A stretch of DNA of 24,284 bases from a virus, in IMG/VR virus record IMGVR_UViG_3300030389_000014, positions 1 to 24,284 of that record, one strand, 5' to 3'. Each line of letters starts with the position of its first letter. Within the stretch, counting starts at the first letter, position 1. The position numbers and the translations under genes are program-made. The notes beneath the pieces were generated by a model. It was not told the DNA's origin. It worked only from the letters and a program-made list of their open reading frames with translations, and ran no database searches. Below are positions 5,435 to 12,666 of the stretch, piece by piece.

Positions 5435-6509
5435 TCTCTGCCTCCTTGATTGCATAAAATATCCGAGCCACCACCTGTGGCACGATACTATTCCCTAAAC
5501 ATCTAAGTCGGTGTATCCTGTTGGATACCCCATTAGCCACTCTACCCACGTTGGGTTCAGGCTTCCAGGTGACTGGTTCTCTTCTGTAGTCTGTTCCATT
5601 ACTCCCTTGTATACCTTCCTCGGAAGACTCATTCTTTGACGATTCTCTTTCCAATTCTCCATGCTTCCCGAGTCCTTGTAATCCCTTGCTGTTGGTGTAG
5701 GGAACATCTCCTTTTTGGGATAATCCCATTTCTCCATTCTTGGTGGTCTTAATGTCACTCCCAGCATCTGTTCTGCTTGTTGTTCGGTCATCTCTCCCGC
5801 TTCTACTTTTTTTCTGAATATCATTGTCTGACCCATTGACGCATGTCCGTACCCCTTTGTGGTCGGTGTTGGCCATAAGCTCAAAGATGTCTGTTTGTAC
5901 AAACTCATCGTCTGTTCGTCTACTTGTTCCCTCAAGTTCGCTGGTTTGGTTCTGCCTTTGCGATGACCCTCCATTAGCTTGGTTGTTCCCTCTTCTGAAC
6001 GTGGAGGTAGATGATCCATCGTGTTCGGAGTAGCCCACAATCCAGCATCGCATTCGTCTATGTTTGGCATCCGTGGCTGCAGCTGGAATAAGATATGGTA
6101 TGGCTTTATACCCAATACTTTCCAAGTCAACGAGACTTCTTGTGAGACCCATTGGCATTGTAACAAAACCTGACACATTTTCGCCAATGATCCATCTAGG
6201 CCGTATGTCTTCAATAACCCTAACCATTTCGTGCCAGAGATCTCTGTCATCTTCGCTTCCTCTTTGAGATCCTGCGACTGACCAAGGTTGACATGGAAAT
6301 CCTCCAACAACGATGTCTGCGTCTTTGTATTCTTTTGCATCAAAACTCCTTATATCACTATATATTGGTACATCATGCCAATGTTTACGCAAGACTTTTT
6401 GACAATAATCATCTTGTTCAACAAAAGCTATTGTTTCAAATCCTCCCACTAATTTTTCGGCAGCATAGCTAAATCCACCTATGCCACTAAATAAATCTAC
6501 TATTTTCAA
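5415..6509 (-). CDS. dcm: DNA cytosine-C5 methyltransferase
   Basis: This 364-aa enzyme methylates cytosine C5 in DNA using AdoMet. Motifs occur in order: I DLFSGIGG (5-12), IV GGFPCQPWS with nucleophile Cys73, VI ENV (110-112), VIII RRMRCWIVG (151-159), IX RVANGVSNR (323-331) and X GNSIVP (339-344). Residues 160-320, where target recognition should lie, are unusually hydrophilic and rich in S, T, N, G, R and D. That stretch is shared with another reading frame (5495-6340). The start is TTG at 6509: GGGGAG lies 8 nt upstream, it overlaps the upstream TGA, and it puts DLFSGIGG right at the N-terminus as usual. There is no adjacent restriction enzyme, so it is an orphan phage methylase. Confidence 0.92.
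   Translation of the reverse strand: MKIVDLFSGIGGFSYAAEKLVGGFETIAFVEQDDYCQKVLRKHWHDVPIYSDIRSFDAKEYKDADIVVGGFPCQPWSVAGSQRGSEDDRDLWHEMVRVIEDIRPRWIIGENVSGFVTMPMGLTRSLVDLESIGYKAIPYLIPAAATDAKHRRMRCWIVGYSEHDGSSTSTFRRGNNQANGGSSQRQNQTSELEGTSRRTDDEFVQTDIFELMANTDHKGVRTCVNGSDNDIQKKSRSGRDDRTTSRTDAGSDIKTTKNGEMGLSQKGDVPYTNSKGLQGLGKHGELERESSKNESSEEGIQGSNGTDYRREPVTWKPEPNVGRVANGVSNRIHRLRCLGNSIVPQVVARIFYAIKEAENDGEIR
5495..6340 (-). CDS. Overprinted gene inside dcm, WPTPT-repeat phage protein
   Basis: This 281-aa frame lies wholly inside dcm, same strand, different frame. ATG at 6340 has AAGGAG 5 nt upstream, an excellent ribosome site in the middle of dcm. The protein has SLAKMCQVLLQCQWVS, then LTWKVLGIKPYHILFQLQP. 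Three repeats follow: LWATPNT (101-107), LWPTPTT (155-161) and MFPTPTARD (212-220), and the end reads LNPTWVEWLMGYP (261-273). I recall the same features (LTWK...FQL, repeated W/LPTPT, LNPxWVEWLMGxP) in many phage and prophage proteins found with dcm genes, often labelled hypothetical or methyltransferase. It covers dcm codons 57 to about 338 and ends just before motif X. Function unknown; a partner or modulator of Dcm is a reasonable guess. Confidence 0.7.
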   Translation of the reverse strand: MQKNTKTQTSLLEDFHVNLGQSQDLKEEAKMTEISGTKWLGLLKTYGLDGSLAKMCQVLLQCQWVSQEVSLTWKVLGIKPYHILFQLQPRMPNIDECDAGLWATPNTMDHLPPRSEEGTTKLMEGHRKGRTKPANLREQVDEQTMSLYKQTSLSLWPTPTTKGYGHASMGQTMIFRKKVEAGEMTEQQAEQMLGVTLRPPRMEKWDYPKKEMFPTPTARDYKDSGSMENWKENRQRMSLPRKVYKGVMEQTTEENQSPGSLNPTWVEWLMGYPTGYTDLDV

Positions 6510-7345
6510 CCTGTACACTCCCCACCATCTTGTTGGCAAAGATATGCCTCATCATTAAATATCCAATCTTGTTGTGCGTTAACAAAATTGGCAAACTCTT
6601 GCATACTTCTTTTACGCTCAAATCTTTTATTAAGTCTTTGTTCGGCATCTATCCACCACTGGGCTAATTCAGGGTGATCTCTCACCATAGATGCAAGTTG
6701 TGATTCAGATTTAAGAAAACATAAATCACAGTTGCCTTTTATTGTTTTACCTCTTACGACTGGTAAATTTAATTTAAAAGGTTGTTCGCTCCAAAACCTA
6801 TCTACATCAATTAAGCTGTGATTAGCCTCAACCATTGGATAATGTGGATAAAAGCCATTCTGAAAACCATCTTTACATCTATGTTTTTCATCTGATCTAA
6901 TACCCATTACGTTGTGCCATCTTTTCCAACCAAGGCTTCTAAGATATTTACTAATGGTATCTCTTTTTAAACTACCAGTACAAAACCTCGCTAATGGATT
7001 AGGCAACATCTGATGTTTATTTATTAATTTATCAAATGGTTCGCCTTTCTTACTGGCAGTTTGATAGTCTACGACCTTAAATATATGTTTATTTTCATCA
7101 TTCAAATCATATTCTAACCAGACAATTTTCAGTCCCCAATAAAGCGAACAATCATTAATAAATTTTAATGTCTGTGGCATTTCTCTGCCCGTGTTTGCAA
7201 AACAAACGACTGCATTTTGTGGTAGACCATTGTTGTTATCAATAATTTGCTTCAACATGAAGCCACTAGTTCTGCCACCACTGAAGCTAATTACACAATT
7301 ATTATTTGGAAGTTTATACATTGTCTCTCGCAGTGGTTGCCTCAT
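6506..7345 (-). CDS. PAPS reductase-like PP-loop ATPase (phosphoadenosine phosphosulfate reductase family)
   Basis: This 279-aa protein of the adenine nucleotide alpha-hydrolase superfamily begins with VISFSGGRTSGFMLK, the pyrophosphate-binding PP-loop (SGGxTSG at about 22-28). Next come VVCFANTGREMPQTL, NPLARFCTGSLKRDTI, VMGIRSDEKHR and, after GKTIKGN, a CDLCFLK cysteine pair. The family includes sulfate-activating reductases, DndC phosphorothioation proteins and many uncharacterised phage members. The location next to dcm and the lack of a sulfur pathway favour a DNA- or nucleotide-modifying role over assimilation. ATG at 7345 has AGAGG 5 nt upstream; ATG at 7321 is a weaker alternative, and a GTG at 7351 is possible. 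Confidence 0.8.
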   Translation of the reverse strand: MRQPLRETMYKLPNNNCVISFSGGRTSGFMLKQIIDNNNGLPQNAVVCFANTGREMPQTLKFINDCSLYWGLKIVWLEYDLNDENKHIFKVVDYQTASKKGEPFDKLINKHQMLPNPLARFCTGSLKRDTISKYLRSLGWKRWHNVMGIRSDEKHRCKDGFQNGFYPHYPMVEANHSLIDVDRFWSEQPFKLNLPVVRGKTIKGNCDLCFLKSESQLASMVRDHPELAQWWIDAEQRLNKRFERKRSMQEFANFVNAQQDWIFNDEAYLCQQDGGECTG

Positions 7346-9485
7346 ATTCACCTCTGCTCATACTACCATCTATGGTGCCAAGCCACTTACGACCACCACT
7401 TGTGCTAAATGAATACTTTGCAATTCTGCCCTCTTGTATTAGCTCTCTTACTATTCCATCTATCATACGTTGTGTGCAGTTGTTAAGCACATTAGGTGCG
7501 TCTGTATCAGCAGACATACGCTGTAATATGGCATCTGCACCAGACTGTTGGGTCATTGCTCTGCCTTCTCTCTCACAATCTGCAATCCAGTTAAACAATG
7601 CAGTCTTTTTAATTTCTTTATTAGTGCCACTATGAAGCCTTGATATGTCATCACTCCTATCTAATAACAAACCACTAAACTCATCTCTTATAAAATGTCT
7701 AATGTTTCTATTTGCAGGCCCGTTTGATTTTACAACTGCACCATCAAAACATTTGTTTCTTTGATAATCTATACCGAGGTCTTGGCAACGTCTTCTACCA
7801 GTGGCTTCATCAACTTGCCATAGAGCAAAAGCACAACGAACACCATCAACTAACGCTGACGTGCCTCTAATCATATTCCTTGCTTGTTCTGGCGTACTAA
7901 CAACTGTGTCTTCTTTAATTTTTGTCATATGATGACACATAATAACTGACGCACCAGTTTCTGTAGCTATTTGTGCAAGTAAGCCAGTTAATGCCGCACC
8001 CGCCGCTGGATCTGCATTAACATCTGCGTGTACAAAAGATGCTAACGGATCAAAGACTATAAGCTTTAAGTTCTTCATTTGTAGTATTTGTTCGTAAAGT
8101 TTATCAAATTCATCGCTTGTTTTGTAGCCATCATGTGTTTCTTGTAATATAGGGAACACGCCACCAACATTAGGCAAACTTACTATTCTTAATTCATGCT
8201 CATAGCTTGACCTTTGATTTTCTATGTCAAGCCTTTCTATTCTTCTGTGCATCTCTGCCTCATCATCTTCAGCAGTAAATATAATAGAGTTACCAAACTC
8301 ACTAATTGTGCCACCAAAAGACTCTGACATGGGTGAACCACTTGATACTTTCATAGCTAGGTCAAGTGTCATCATACCTTTACCAGCATCTCCTGCGGCA
8401 GAAAAAATAATTGGTACAGCCAATGGAAGAGTGTTCGCTATCAAAAACTTCTGTATTGGTGCATCACCAACAAATCTATTTATTAATAAACTATCATCAA
8501 GAAGGTTAATATTCTTCTTAACTTGCTTTACATTTGTGTTAAGAAACTCATTTATGTTAAATTGTTCGGCTACAGCGTCAACAACATCCCATCTTTCGGG
8601 CTTACCCCTAGGTGGCGTTAACGTAGTTACTGACTTTACACCAGCGTTTAATGCAAGTTCTTGGACAAGTTCTGCTAATTTACGACCAGCATTATCATTA
8701 TCAGGCCATATTATAAGTTCTTTTTCATGCAAAGGTGAAAAATCAAATAGATTTGCAGACTTCTTAGACAACATACCAGCACCACCCATTGTACATGTAG
8801 CAGTATAACCAAGCTCATTAAGTGCATCTGCACACTTTTCGCCCTCTACCCATATTATTTTATCTGACGCAACTATGTTCGGTATATTATAGAGTGGTCT
8901 AACATCTGGCATCTTTGGATAATTACTGCCACCAGTGAACTGCCTAAACTCTTTTTTTGGCTTACCATGACTATCTAAAACAGGGTTGCCCTCATCATCC
9001 TTTGCATTGTATCTGCGAACAAGACAAAGCAACTCACCTTGTGCATTAAGATACTTATGTTCGCTATCATAGGGTGTGTTTAGATTTATCTGTTGTATGT
9101 TAGGGTCAACAATAGAACTTATTTTTTCAACTGGTCTTGGTGCATCATCATCTAAATAATTATCAAAAAACTCTTTAACTTCAGGCAACTTCATGTTTCT
9201 ACCCTCCATTAGTATTTTTACAATACCTCCAACGCCATCTGCACCATTAAAATCTTGACCTTTCATAAAGTATGGTGATCTAGGATTTATGTCTATTTTA
9301 AGAGATTTGCCTGCCTCTCCACCAAGTGATCCAATAGTAAACTGATCACCTCTAACAACACCTTGTGGGTATGTGTCTTTAAGTAAATCAATTTGAACAT
9401 GTGCTGGAACTTTCTCACTAATTAACTCTACAAGCTCCCTTGCATCCATAGTCCTTTTACTATTGCCAAACTTTATAATGTTCAT
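7314..9485 (-). CDS. Primase-helicase: TOPRIM domain plus RepA-like RecA-fold ATPase
   Basis: This 723-aa replication protein has a TOPRIM domain with IIWVEGEKCADAL (about 210-222) and WPDNDNAGRK (260-269), supplying the acidic residues of primase-type TOPRIM folds. A RepA/DnaB-type ATPase domain follows, with Walker A AAGDAGKGMM (363-372), Walker B LIVFDPLASF (about 475-484) and CHHMTK (517-522). The C-terminus looks like a winged helix (FNWIADCEREGR, WLGTIDG). No CHC2 zinc finger is visible, although the N-terminus (FMKGQDFNGADGVGGIV) resembles its downstream segment. ATG at 9485 has AAGGGGA 6 nt upstream; the frame is open 34 codons further but without a better site. It probably unwinds and primes phage DNA. 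Confidence 0.85.
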   Translation of the reverse strand: MNIIKFGNSKRTMDARELVELISEKVPAHVQIDLLKDTYPQGVVRGDQFTIGSLGGEAGKSLKIDINPRSPYFMKGQDFNGADGVGGIVKILMEGRNMKLPEVKEFFDNYLDDDAPRPVEKISSIVDPNIQQINLNTPYDSEHKYLNAQGELLCLVRRYNAKDDEGNPVLDSHGKPKKEFRQFTGGSNYPKMPDVRPLYNIPNIVASDKIIWVEGEKCADALNELGYTATCTMGGAGMLSKKSANLFDFSPLHEKELIIWPDNDNAGRKLAELVQELALNAGVKSVTTLTPPRGKPERWDVVDAVAEQFNINEFLNTNVKQVKKNINLLDDSLLINRFVGDAPIQKFLIANTLPLAVPIIFSAAGDAGKGMMTLDLAMKVSSGSPMSESFGGTISEFGNSIIFTAEDDEAEMHRRIERLDIENQRSSYEHELRIVSLPNVGGVFPILQETHDGYKTSDEFDKLYEQILQMKNLKLIVFDPLASFVHADVNADPAAGAALTGLLAQIATETGASVIMCHHMTKIKEDTVVSTPEQARNMIRGTSALVDGVRCAFALWQVDEATGRRRCQDLGIDYQRNKCFDGAVVKSNGPANRNIRHFIRDEFSGLLLDRSDDISRLHSGTNKEIKKTALFNWIADCEREGRAMTQQSGADAILQRMSADTDAPNVLNNCTQRMIDGIVRELIQEGRIAKYSFSTSGGRKWLGTIDGSMSRGEYEATTARDNV

Positions 9486-9498
9486 TACCATTCCCCTT

Positions 9499-9533
9499 GA
9501 TGGCGGCACCTTGCTACCTTCCGTGTCGCCATC
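9499..9533 (-). promoter_or_regulatory. Stem-loop before the primase-helicase ribosome site
   Basis: GATGGCG (9533-9527) pairs with CGCCATC (9505-9499), with three further inner pairs (CAC/GTG) after one mismatch. The nuclease stop codon lies in the 5' arm, and the AAGGGGA ribosome site directly follows the 3' arm. It is GC-rich for this genome, so it may insulate or tune translation of the primase-helicase. Confidence 0.35.
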
Positions 9534-10320
9534 AACTTTCTCCCCAACATGTGTTTGCAAACTGACACCACTTACAATCAAAAACATCTCTATTTTGTGC
9601 TATTCTAGGTAACATTTCATTTTGTTTAGATGCCTTTAATATATCAACTGCTCTATCACTTGCGTATTGTGCTAAACTTTGATTAAACGGAACCAGCTCA
9701 TAAAATATTTCACTAGTATTTTTGTTGATAACTGTAAATAAACAAGGGTTTTCTGTTAGCTCCATATATGCTTGATATAATGCAACTTGAACTTCGTAAG
9801 TAGGATTGGCTTTTATACCTTTCATTTTAAAATCTCTAAACTTTTTCTCATTAGCAGATTTACACTCCCATAACATAGGATAACTTACGCTCAATGGGCC
9901 AGAACAAATTACACCATCTATGTGTCCTTTAATTTCATCTTCTGCTATAGAAAAACCAAATTGTTCGCCATTACTATCCATAGTTCTTATGTCAAACCCC
10001 GCGTTCCTAATCCAACCCGCCATACTTGTTTCCAGCTCATGCCCTAATTGAAAAACTCTAAAGGTTCTAGCGTTGAACTTTTTTTCCTCATCAGGCTCAC
10101 AACCAGTGTAGATATATTGTATTTTTCTTGCACATTTGTCTCCTAACATTGATGCACCTAAATACTTACGTCTAGGCTCTCTCTTATTTTTATCTACAAT
10201 AGTTTGATCAATAACTTCTTCAAAAAGGTATTTCGTCTTCGTTGATTTCTGATTCATCTTGCTTTTCGTAGACATATTCAAAAAGTAATTTGTCGAGTCT
10301 GTCCTTTGTATATTGTTCAT
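9532..10320 (-). CDS. PD-(D/E)XK nuclease with Cas4-like cysteine set
   Basis: This protein of up to 262 aa has the PD-(D/E)XK exonuclease core: KGHIDGVICSG with Asp135, WECKSA with Glu152 and Lys154, and the downstream YEVQVALYQAYM with Gln178. Four cysteines sit as in Cas4 and AddB-type iron-sulfur nucleases: Cys63 before the core and Cys249, Cys252 and Cys258 at the C-terminus (CKWCQFANTC). It likely resects DNA for recombination or degrades host DNA alongside the Sak4-like protein and helicase of this operon. The start is uncertain: ATG at 10320 has AAGGA about 10 nt upstream but overlaps the previous gene by 101 nt; ATGs at 10275 and 10257 lack ribosome sites. Confidence 0.85.
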   Translation of the reverse strand: MNNIQRTDSTNYFLNMSTKSKMNQKSTKTKYLFEEVIDQTIVDKNKREPRRKYLGASMLGDKCARKIQYIYTGCEPDEEKKFNARTFRVFQLGHELETSMAGWIRNAGFDIRTMDSNGEQFGFSIAEDEIKGHIDGVICSGPLSVSYPMLWECKSANEKKFRDFKMKGIKANPTYEVQVALYQAYMELTENPCLFTVINKNTSEIFYELVPFNQSLAQYASDRAVDILKASKQNEMLPRIAQNRDVFDCKWCQFANTCWGES

Positions 10321-10471
10321 CTGAATCTATCCTTTTTGAGAACTGCATGATTAGTATTGTGACGAGTATTTCATCTTCACTAAGTTCGCTTAACTTTTTA
10401 TTCCAACCGATTTGTGTGAATAACTTAGTTAAATTTTTTAATGAATCGTCTCCGATTGTGGGTTTATCCAT
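10220..10471 (-). CDS. Small protein with SSB-like acidic C-terminal tip
   Basis: This 83-aa helical protein is of unknown family. Its last residues, ESEINEDEIPF, closely resemble the conserved bacterial SSB tail (DDDIPF), which recruits replication and repair proteins. The body (DSLKNLTKLFTQIGWNKKL and the following amphipathic helices) shows no OB-fold pattern, so it is not SSB itself. ATG at 10471 has GGAG with appropriate spacing upstream and overlaps the preceding gene by 34 nt. It lies between the helicase and nuclease genes. The tail could let it bind host SSB-binding proteins, or compete with SSB for them. Confidence 0.6.
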   Translation of the reverse strand: MDKPTIGDDSLKNLTKLFTQIGWNKKLSELSEDEILVTILIMQFSKRIDSDEQYTKDRLDKLLFEYVYEKQDESEINEDEIPF

Positions 10472-10722
10472 CTACCTTCTCCTTCTTTATACACGGCACC
10501 CTCTGCCATTGTTACGCCTTCAAATTTGGCGATAAAGCTTATATTTAAAACATAATTTTTATTTTTATCCATCACATTTATCAACGCATCTTGCATCTTA
10601 TGTGCAGTAATATCTGGATGATCATCAAAACTAAATTGAACGAACATCTTTCCATCTTTAAAATTTTCGACACCTACATCATTTTCTTCTTGAATAGTAT
10701 ATTCAATTACCATTCTTGCCAT
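10438..10722 (-). CDS. Hypothetical phage protein
   Basis: This 94-aa protein alternates beta-type strands: VIEYTIQEENDVGVENF, KMFVQFSFDDHPDIT, then a helix KMQDALINVMDK and strands YVLNISFIAKFEGVTMAEG. That suggests a compact alpha/beta fold. No family is recognised. ATG at 10722 has GGAGG 6 nt upstream. It overlaps the DUF6378 gene by 20 nt and the SSB-tail gene by 34 nt, inside the replication operon. Confidence 0.6.
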   Translation of the reverse strand: MARMVIEYTIQEENDVGVENFKDGKMFVQFSFDDHPDITAHKMQDALINVMDKNKNYVLNISFIAKFEGVTMAEGAVYKEGEGRWINPQSETIH

Positions 10723-10990
10723 CTTTTGCCTCCAAAGCTAATGCAGCGTATCCAATAATATCGATCATGTTATCATCAACTTTTGGATTCTGACTGTTTC
10801 TAATTTGTTTAATTCCAATCATAGCTCTATAAACGTCGTGTATGTCTAAAGGCTCTTTTAATTTCTTTCTTAATAATATATTCCACATTTGAGCTATGTA
10901 TGTATGTGTTTCCGTAGCATCGCCATGAGATTTAGCTCTCGGTCCATTAATAATTAAATCTACTTTTTTCAATGCTTCACTACGTTGCAT
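10703..10990 (-). CDS. DUF6378-like phage protein
   Basis: This 95-aa all-helical protein reads GDATETHTYIAQMWNILL, then LDIHDVYRAMIGIKQIRNSQNP and DDNMIDIIGYAALALEA. This matches the phage DUF6378 pattern (G-D...W...; D-V...M..K..R; D...DI.GYA). Its acidic and asparagine-rich second half recalls MazG-type all-alpha nucleotide pyrophosphatases, but metal ligands are not convincing here, so no enzyme activity is claimed. ATG at 10990 has GAAGGAG 5 nt upstream and overlaps the helicase gene end by 11 nt. Confidence 0.7.
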   Translation of the reverse strand: MQRSEALKKVDLIINGPRAKSHGDATETHTYIAQMWNILLRKKLKEPLDIHDVYRAMIGIKQIRNSQNPKVDDNMIDIIGYAALALEAKDGKNGN

Positions 10991-12662
10991 TATTATCTCC
11001 TTCGTAATAGCTTAGAATTTTTGCATCAATTTCTTTTTTATTCCACAAATAATTTAACCAACATGCGGCTTTGTATTTGTTCCAACTAAAATCCATAGGT
11101 CTAACAAATTGACCAAGTTGTGCCAAAGCATCTCTTTGTTTTATACTTACACCTTGATTCAACCATCTTTTACCTTTCTTTGATCCATCACCATCTTCAA
11201 TCCCTCTGAGAAAGTCATCAGCAGAGGCAATGGCCTGTTCCTTTGTTCCAACACTAATAACTCTTAAACGACCTTTGTTACGCTTTACAAGAGCTACAGA
11301 AAGGTCATCTAAGTGTGCAACCAAACTAAATCCGTTAAAACCACTTGCCATCATACATCTATTATTTTCAAACAAGTCAAGCCATCTAAATGGTGATCTA
11401 TCAATGAGATCAACCTCTGTCATGGTGAAGTTTTCAAGAACCTCTTTATCTTGTGTTCCAAACTCATAGCCACAAATAGGACACTCTCTTGATGACAATG
11501 GTATTTCAGATTGACACTCTGGGCAGTTTTTAAGTGGCGTTGCTCCATTGACGTTTGCTTGAGCACCATCAAGGTCAACGCCCTCATCAAGTGATCCGTG
11601 TGTAAGAACGCTCGTACCAAAGTCTAAAACGATACAATCTTTCTTTATTAGCCCAGGATATTCTTCTTGACTGATTGTTCTAAGACCACGCCCAATCATT
11701 TGCACCATAGTTGATTTGTATGAACATGGTCTTGTAAGAACAATGCAACTAATGGGAGGTGCATCAAATCCCTCGGTCAACACGGCAACATTAACAACCA
11801 CTTGCACATCACCATACTCTAAATCATGTAATATTTCTTTACGTTGTTCGCTCGGTGTATCACCAGTTACAATTTCTGCTCGAATATTTTTCTTTCTAAA
11901 TTCATCACATACATCTTGTGCGTGAGTGATCGTACTACAGAAAACAACTGTCTTTCTCTCTCCAGACTTGTCTTGCCATTCTTCAACAATCTTTTCGTTA
12001 ATAGCACGTTTGTTCATAATCTTTTCTACTTCTGACATGTCAAAATCAGTTACTGTCTTGCGTACATTTTGTAAATCTTTCTGTACACCCACATCAACAA
12101 CATATGTCTTAGGTGGCACTAAGAAGCCTTCTCTAATTAATGTGTTGATCTCAATCTGATGTGAGCAGTTGGTAAATACTTTTTTAAGACCTTTTCTGTC
12201 TCCACGATTAGGTGTTGCAGTAAAGCCAACAATCTCTACTGATTCATTTGCTTGTTTAACTTTGTCAATGATACGCATGTATGTATCTGCTACTGCATGA
12301 TGACTTTCATCTACCACAACTAAGTCGAAGTGATTAATGTTATTCAGATTGTTTTCTCTTGATAATGTTTGCACCATGCTAAATATCGTGTTGCCAGACC
12401 AGTCTTTTTCTGTGCCATCAACAATGCTAGTTGTTATATTGGGATTAACCCTAGAAAACTTAGTTCTATTCTGTCTTACTAACTCATCTCTATGTTGCAG
12501 AATAAGAACCTTGTTGCCTACTTTGAATCTCTTGCCAACTAAGGCAGATAACATAATTGTTTTACCTGCACCAGTTGGTGCAACCACAATTGTGTTCTTA
12601 TGTTTGTCTAAAGCAGTTGAAGCATCGTCTACTGCTACTTCTTGGTATGGTCTTAAAATCAT
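10980..12662 (-). CDS. SF2 DEAD/DEAH-type DNA helicase (SSL2-like)
   Basis: This 560-aa helicase begins LRPYQEVAVDDA (Q-motif-like) and has Walker A APTGAGKT (28-35), DESH (118-121), GFTATPNR (145-152), a C-terminal lobe with VNVAVLTEGFDAP, and motif VI MIGRGLRT (about 321-328). After the motor, CPECQ and CPICG form a zinc ribbon around 380-398. A WLDLF and GKRWLNQG segment follows, probably DNA-binding. The layout is typical of phage UvsW/SSL2-type helicases used in replication restart and recombination. ATG at 12662 has AGGA 7 nt upstream. That site is inside a candidate RNA structure (12667-12761), so translation may be regulated. Confidence 0.9.
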   Translation of the reverse strand: MILRPYQEVAVDDASTALDKHKNTIVVAPTGAGKTIMLSALVGKRFKVGNKVLILQHRDELVRQNRTKFSRVNPNITTSIVDGTEKDWSGNTIFSMVQTLSRENNLNNINHFDLVVVDESHHAVADTYMRIIDKVKQANESVEIVGFTATPNRGDRKGLKKVFTNCSHQIEINTLIREGFLVPPKTYVVDVGVQKDLQNVRKTVTDFDMSEVEKIMNKRAINEKIVEEWQDKSGERKTVVFCSTITHAQDVCDEFRKKNIRAEIVTGDTPSEQRKEILHDLEYGDVQVVVNVAVLTEGFDAPPISCIVLTRPCSYKSTMVQMIGRGLRTISQEEYPGLIKKDCIVLDFGTSVLTHGSLDEGVDLDGAQANVNGATPLKNCPECQSEIPLSSRECPICGYEFGTQDKEVLENFTMTEVDLIDRSPFRWLDLFENNRCMMASGFNGFSLVAHLDDLSVALVKRNKGRLRVISVGTKEQAIASADDFLRGIEDGDGSKKGKRWLNQGVSIKQRDALAQLGQFVRPMDFSWNKYKAACWLNYLWNKKEIDAKILSYYEGDNNAT

Positions 12663-12666
12663 GTTT

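Noticed and set aside
8224-8808. 194-codon plus-strand open frame opposite the primase-helicase
   Set aside because: It is antisense to a domain-bearing gene, lacks a clear ribosome site, and its protein is a serine/proline-rich shadow of the opposite frame.
11420-11620. Minus-strand shadow frame inside the helicase
   Set aside because: It overlaps the helicase zinc ribbon in another frame and has neither ribosome site nor motif, unlike the dcm overprint.
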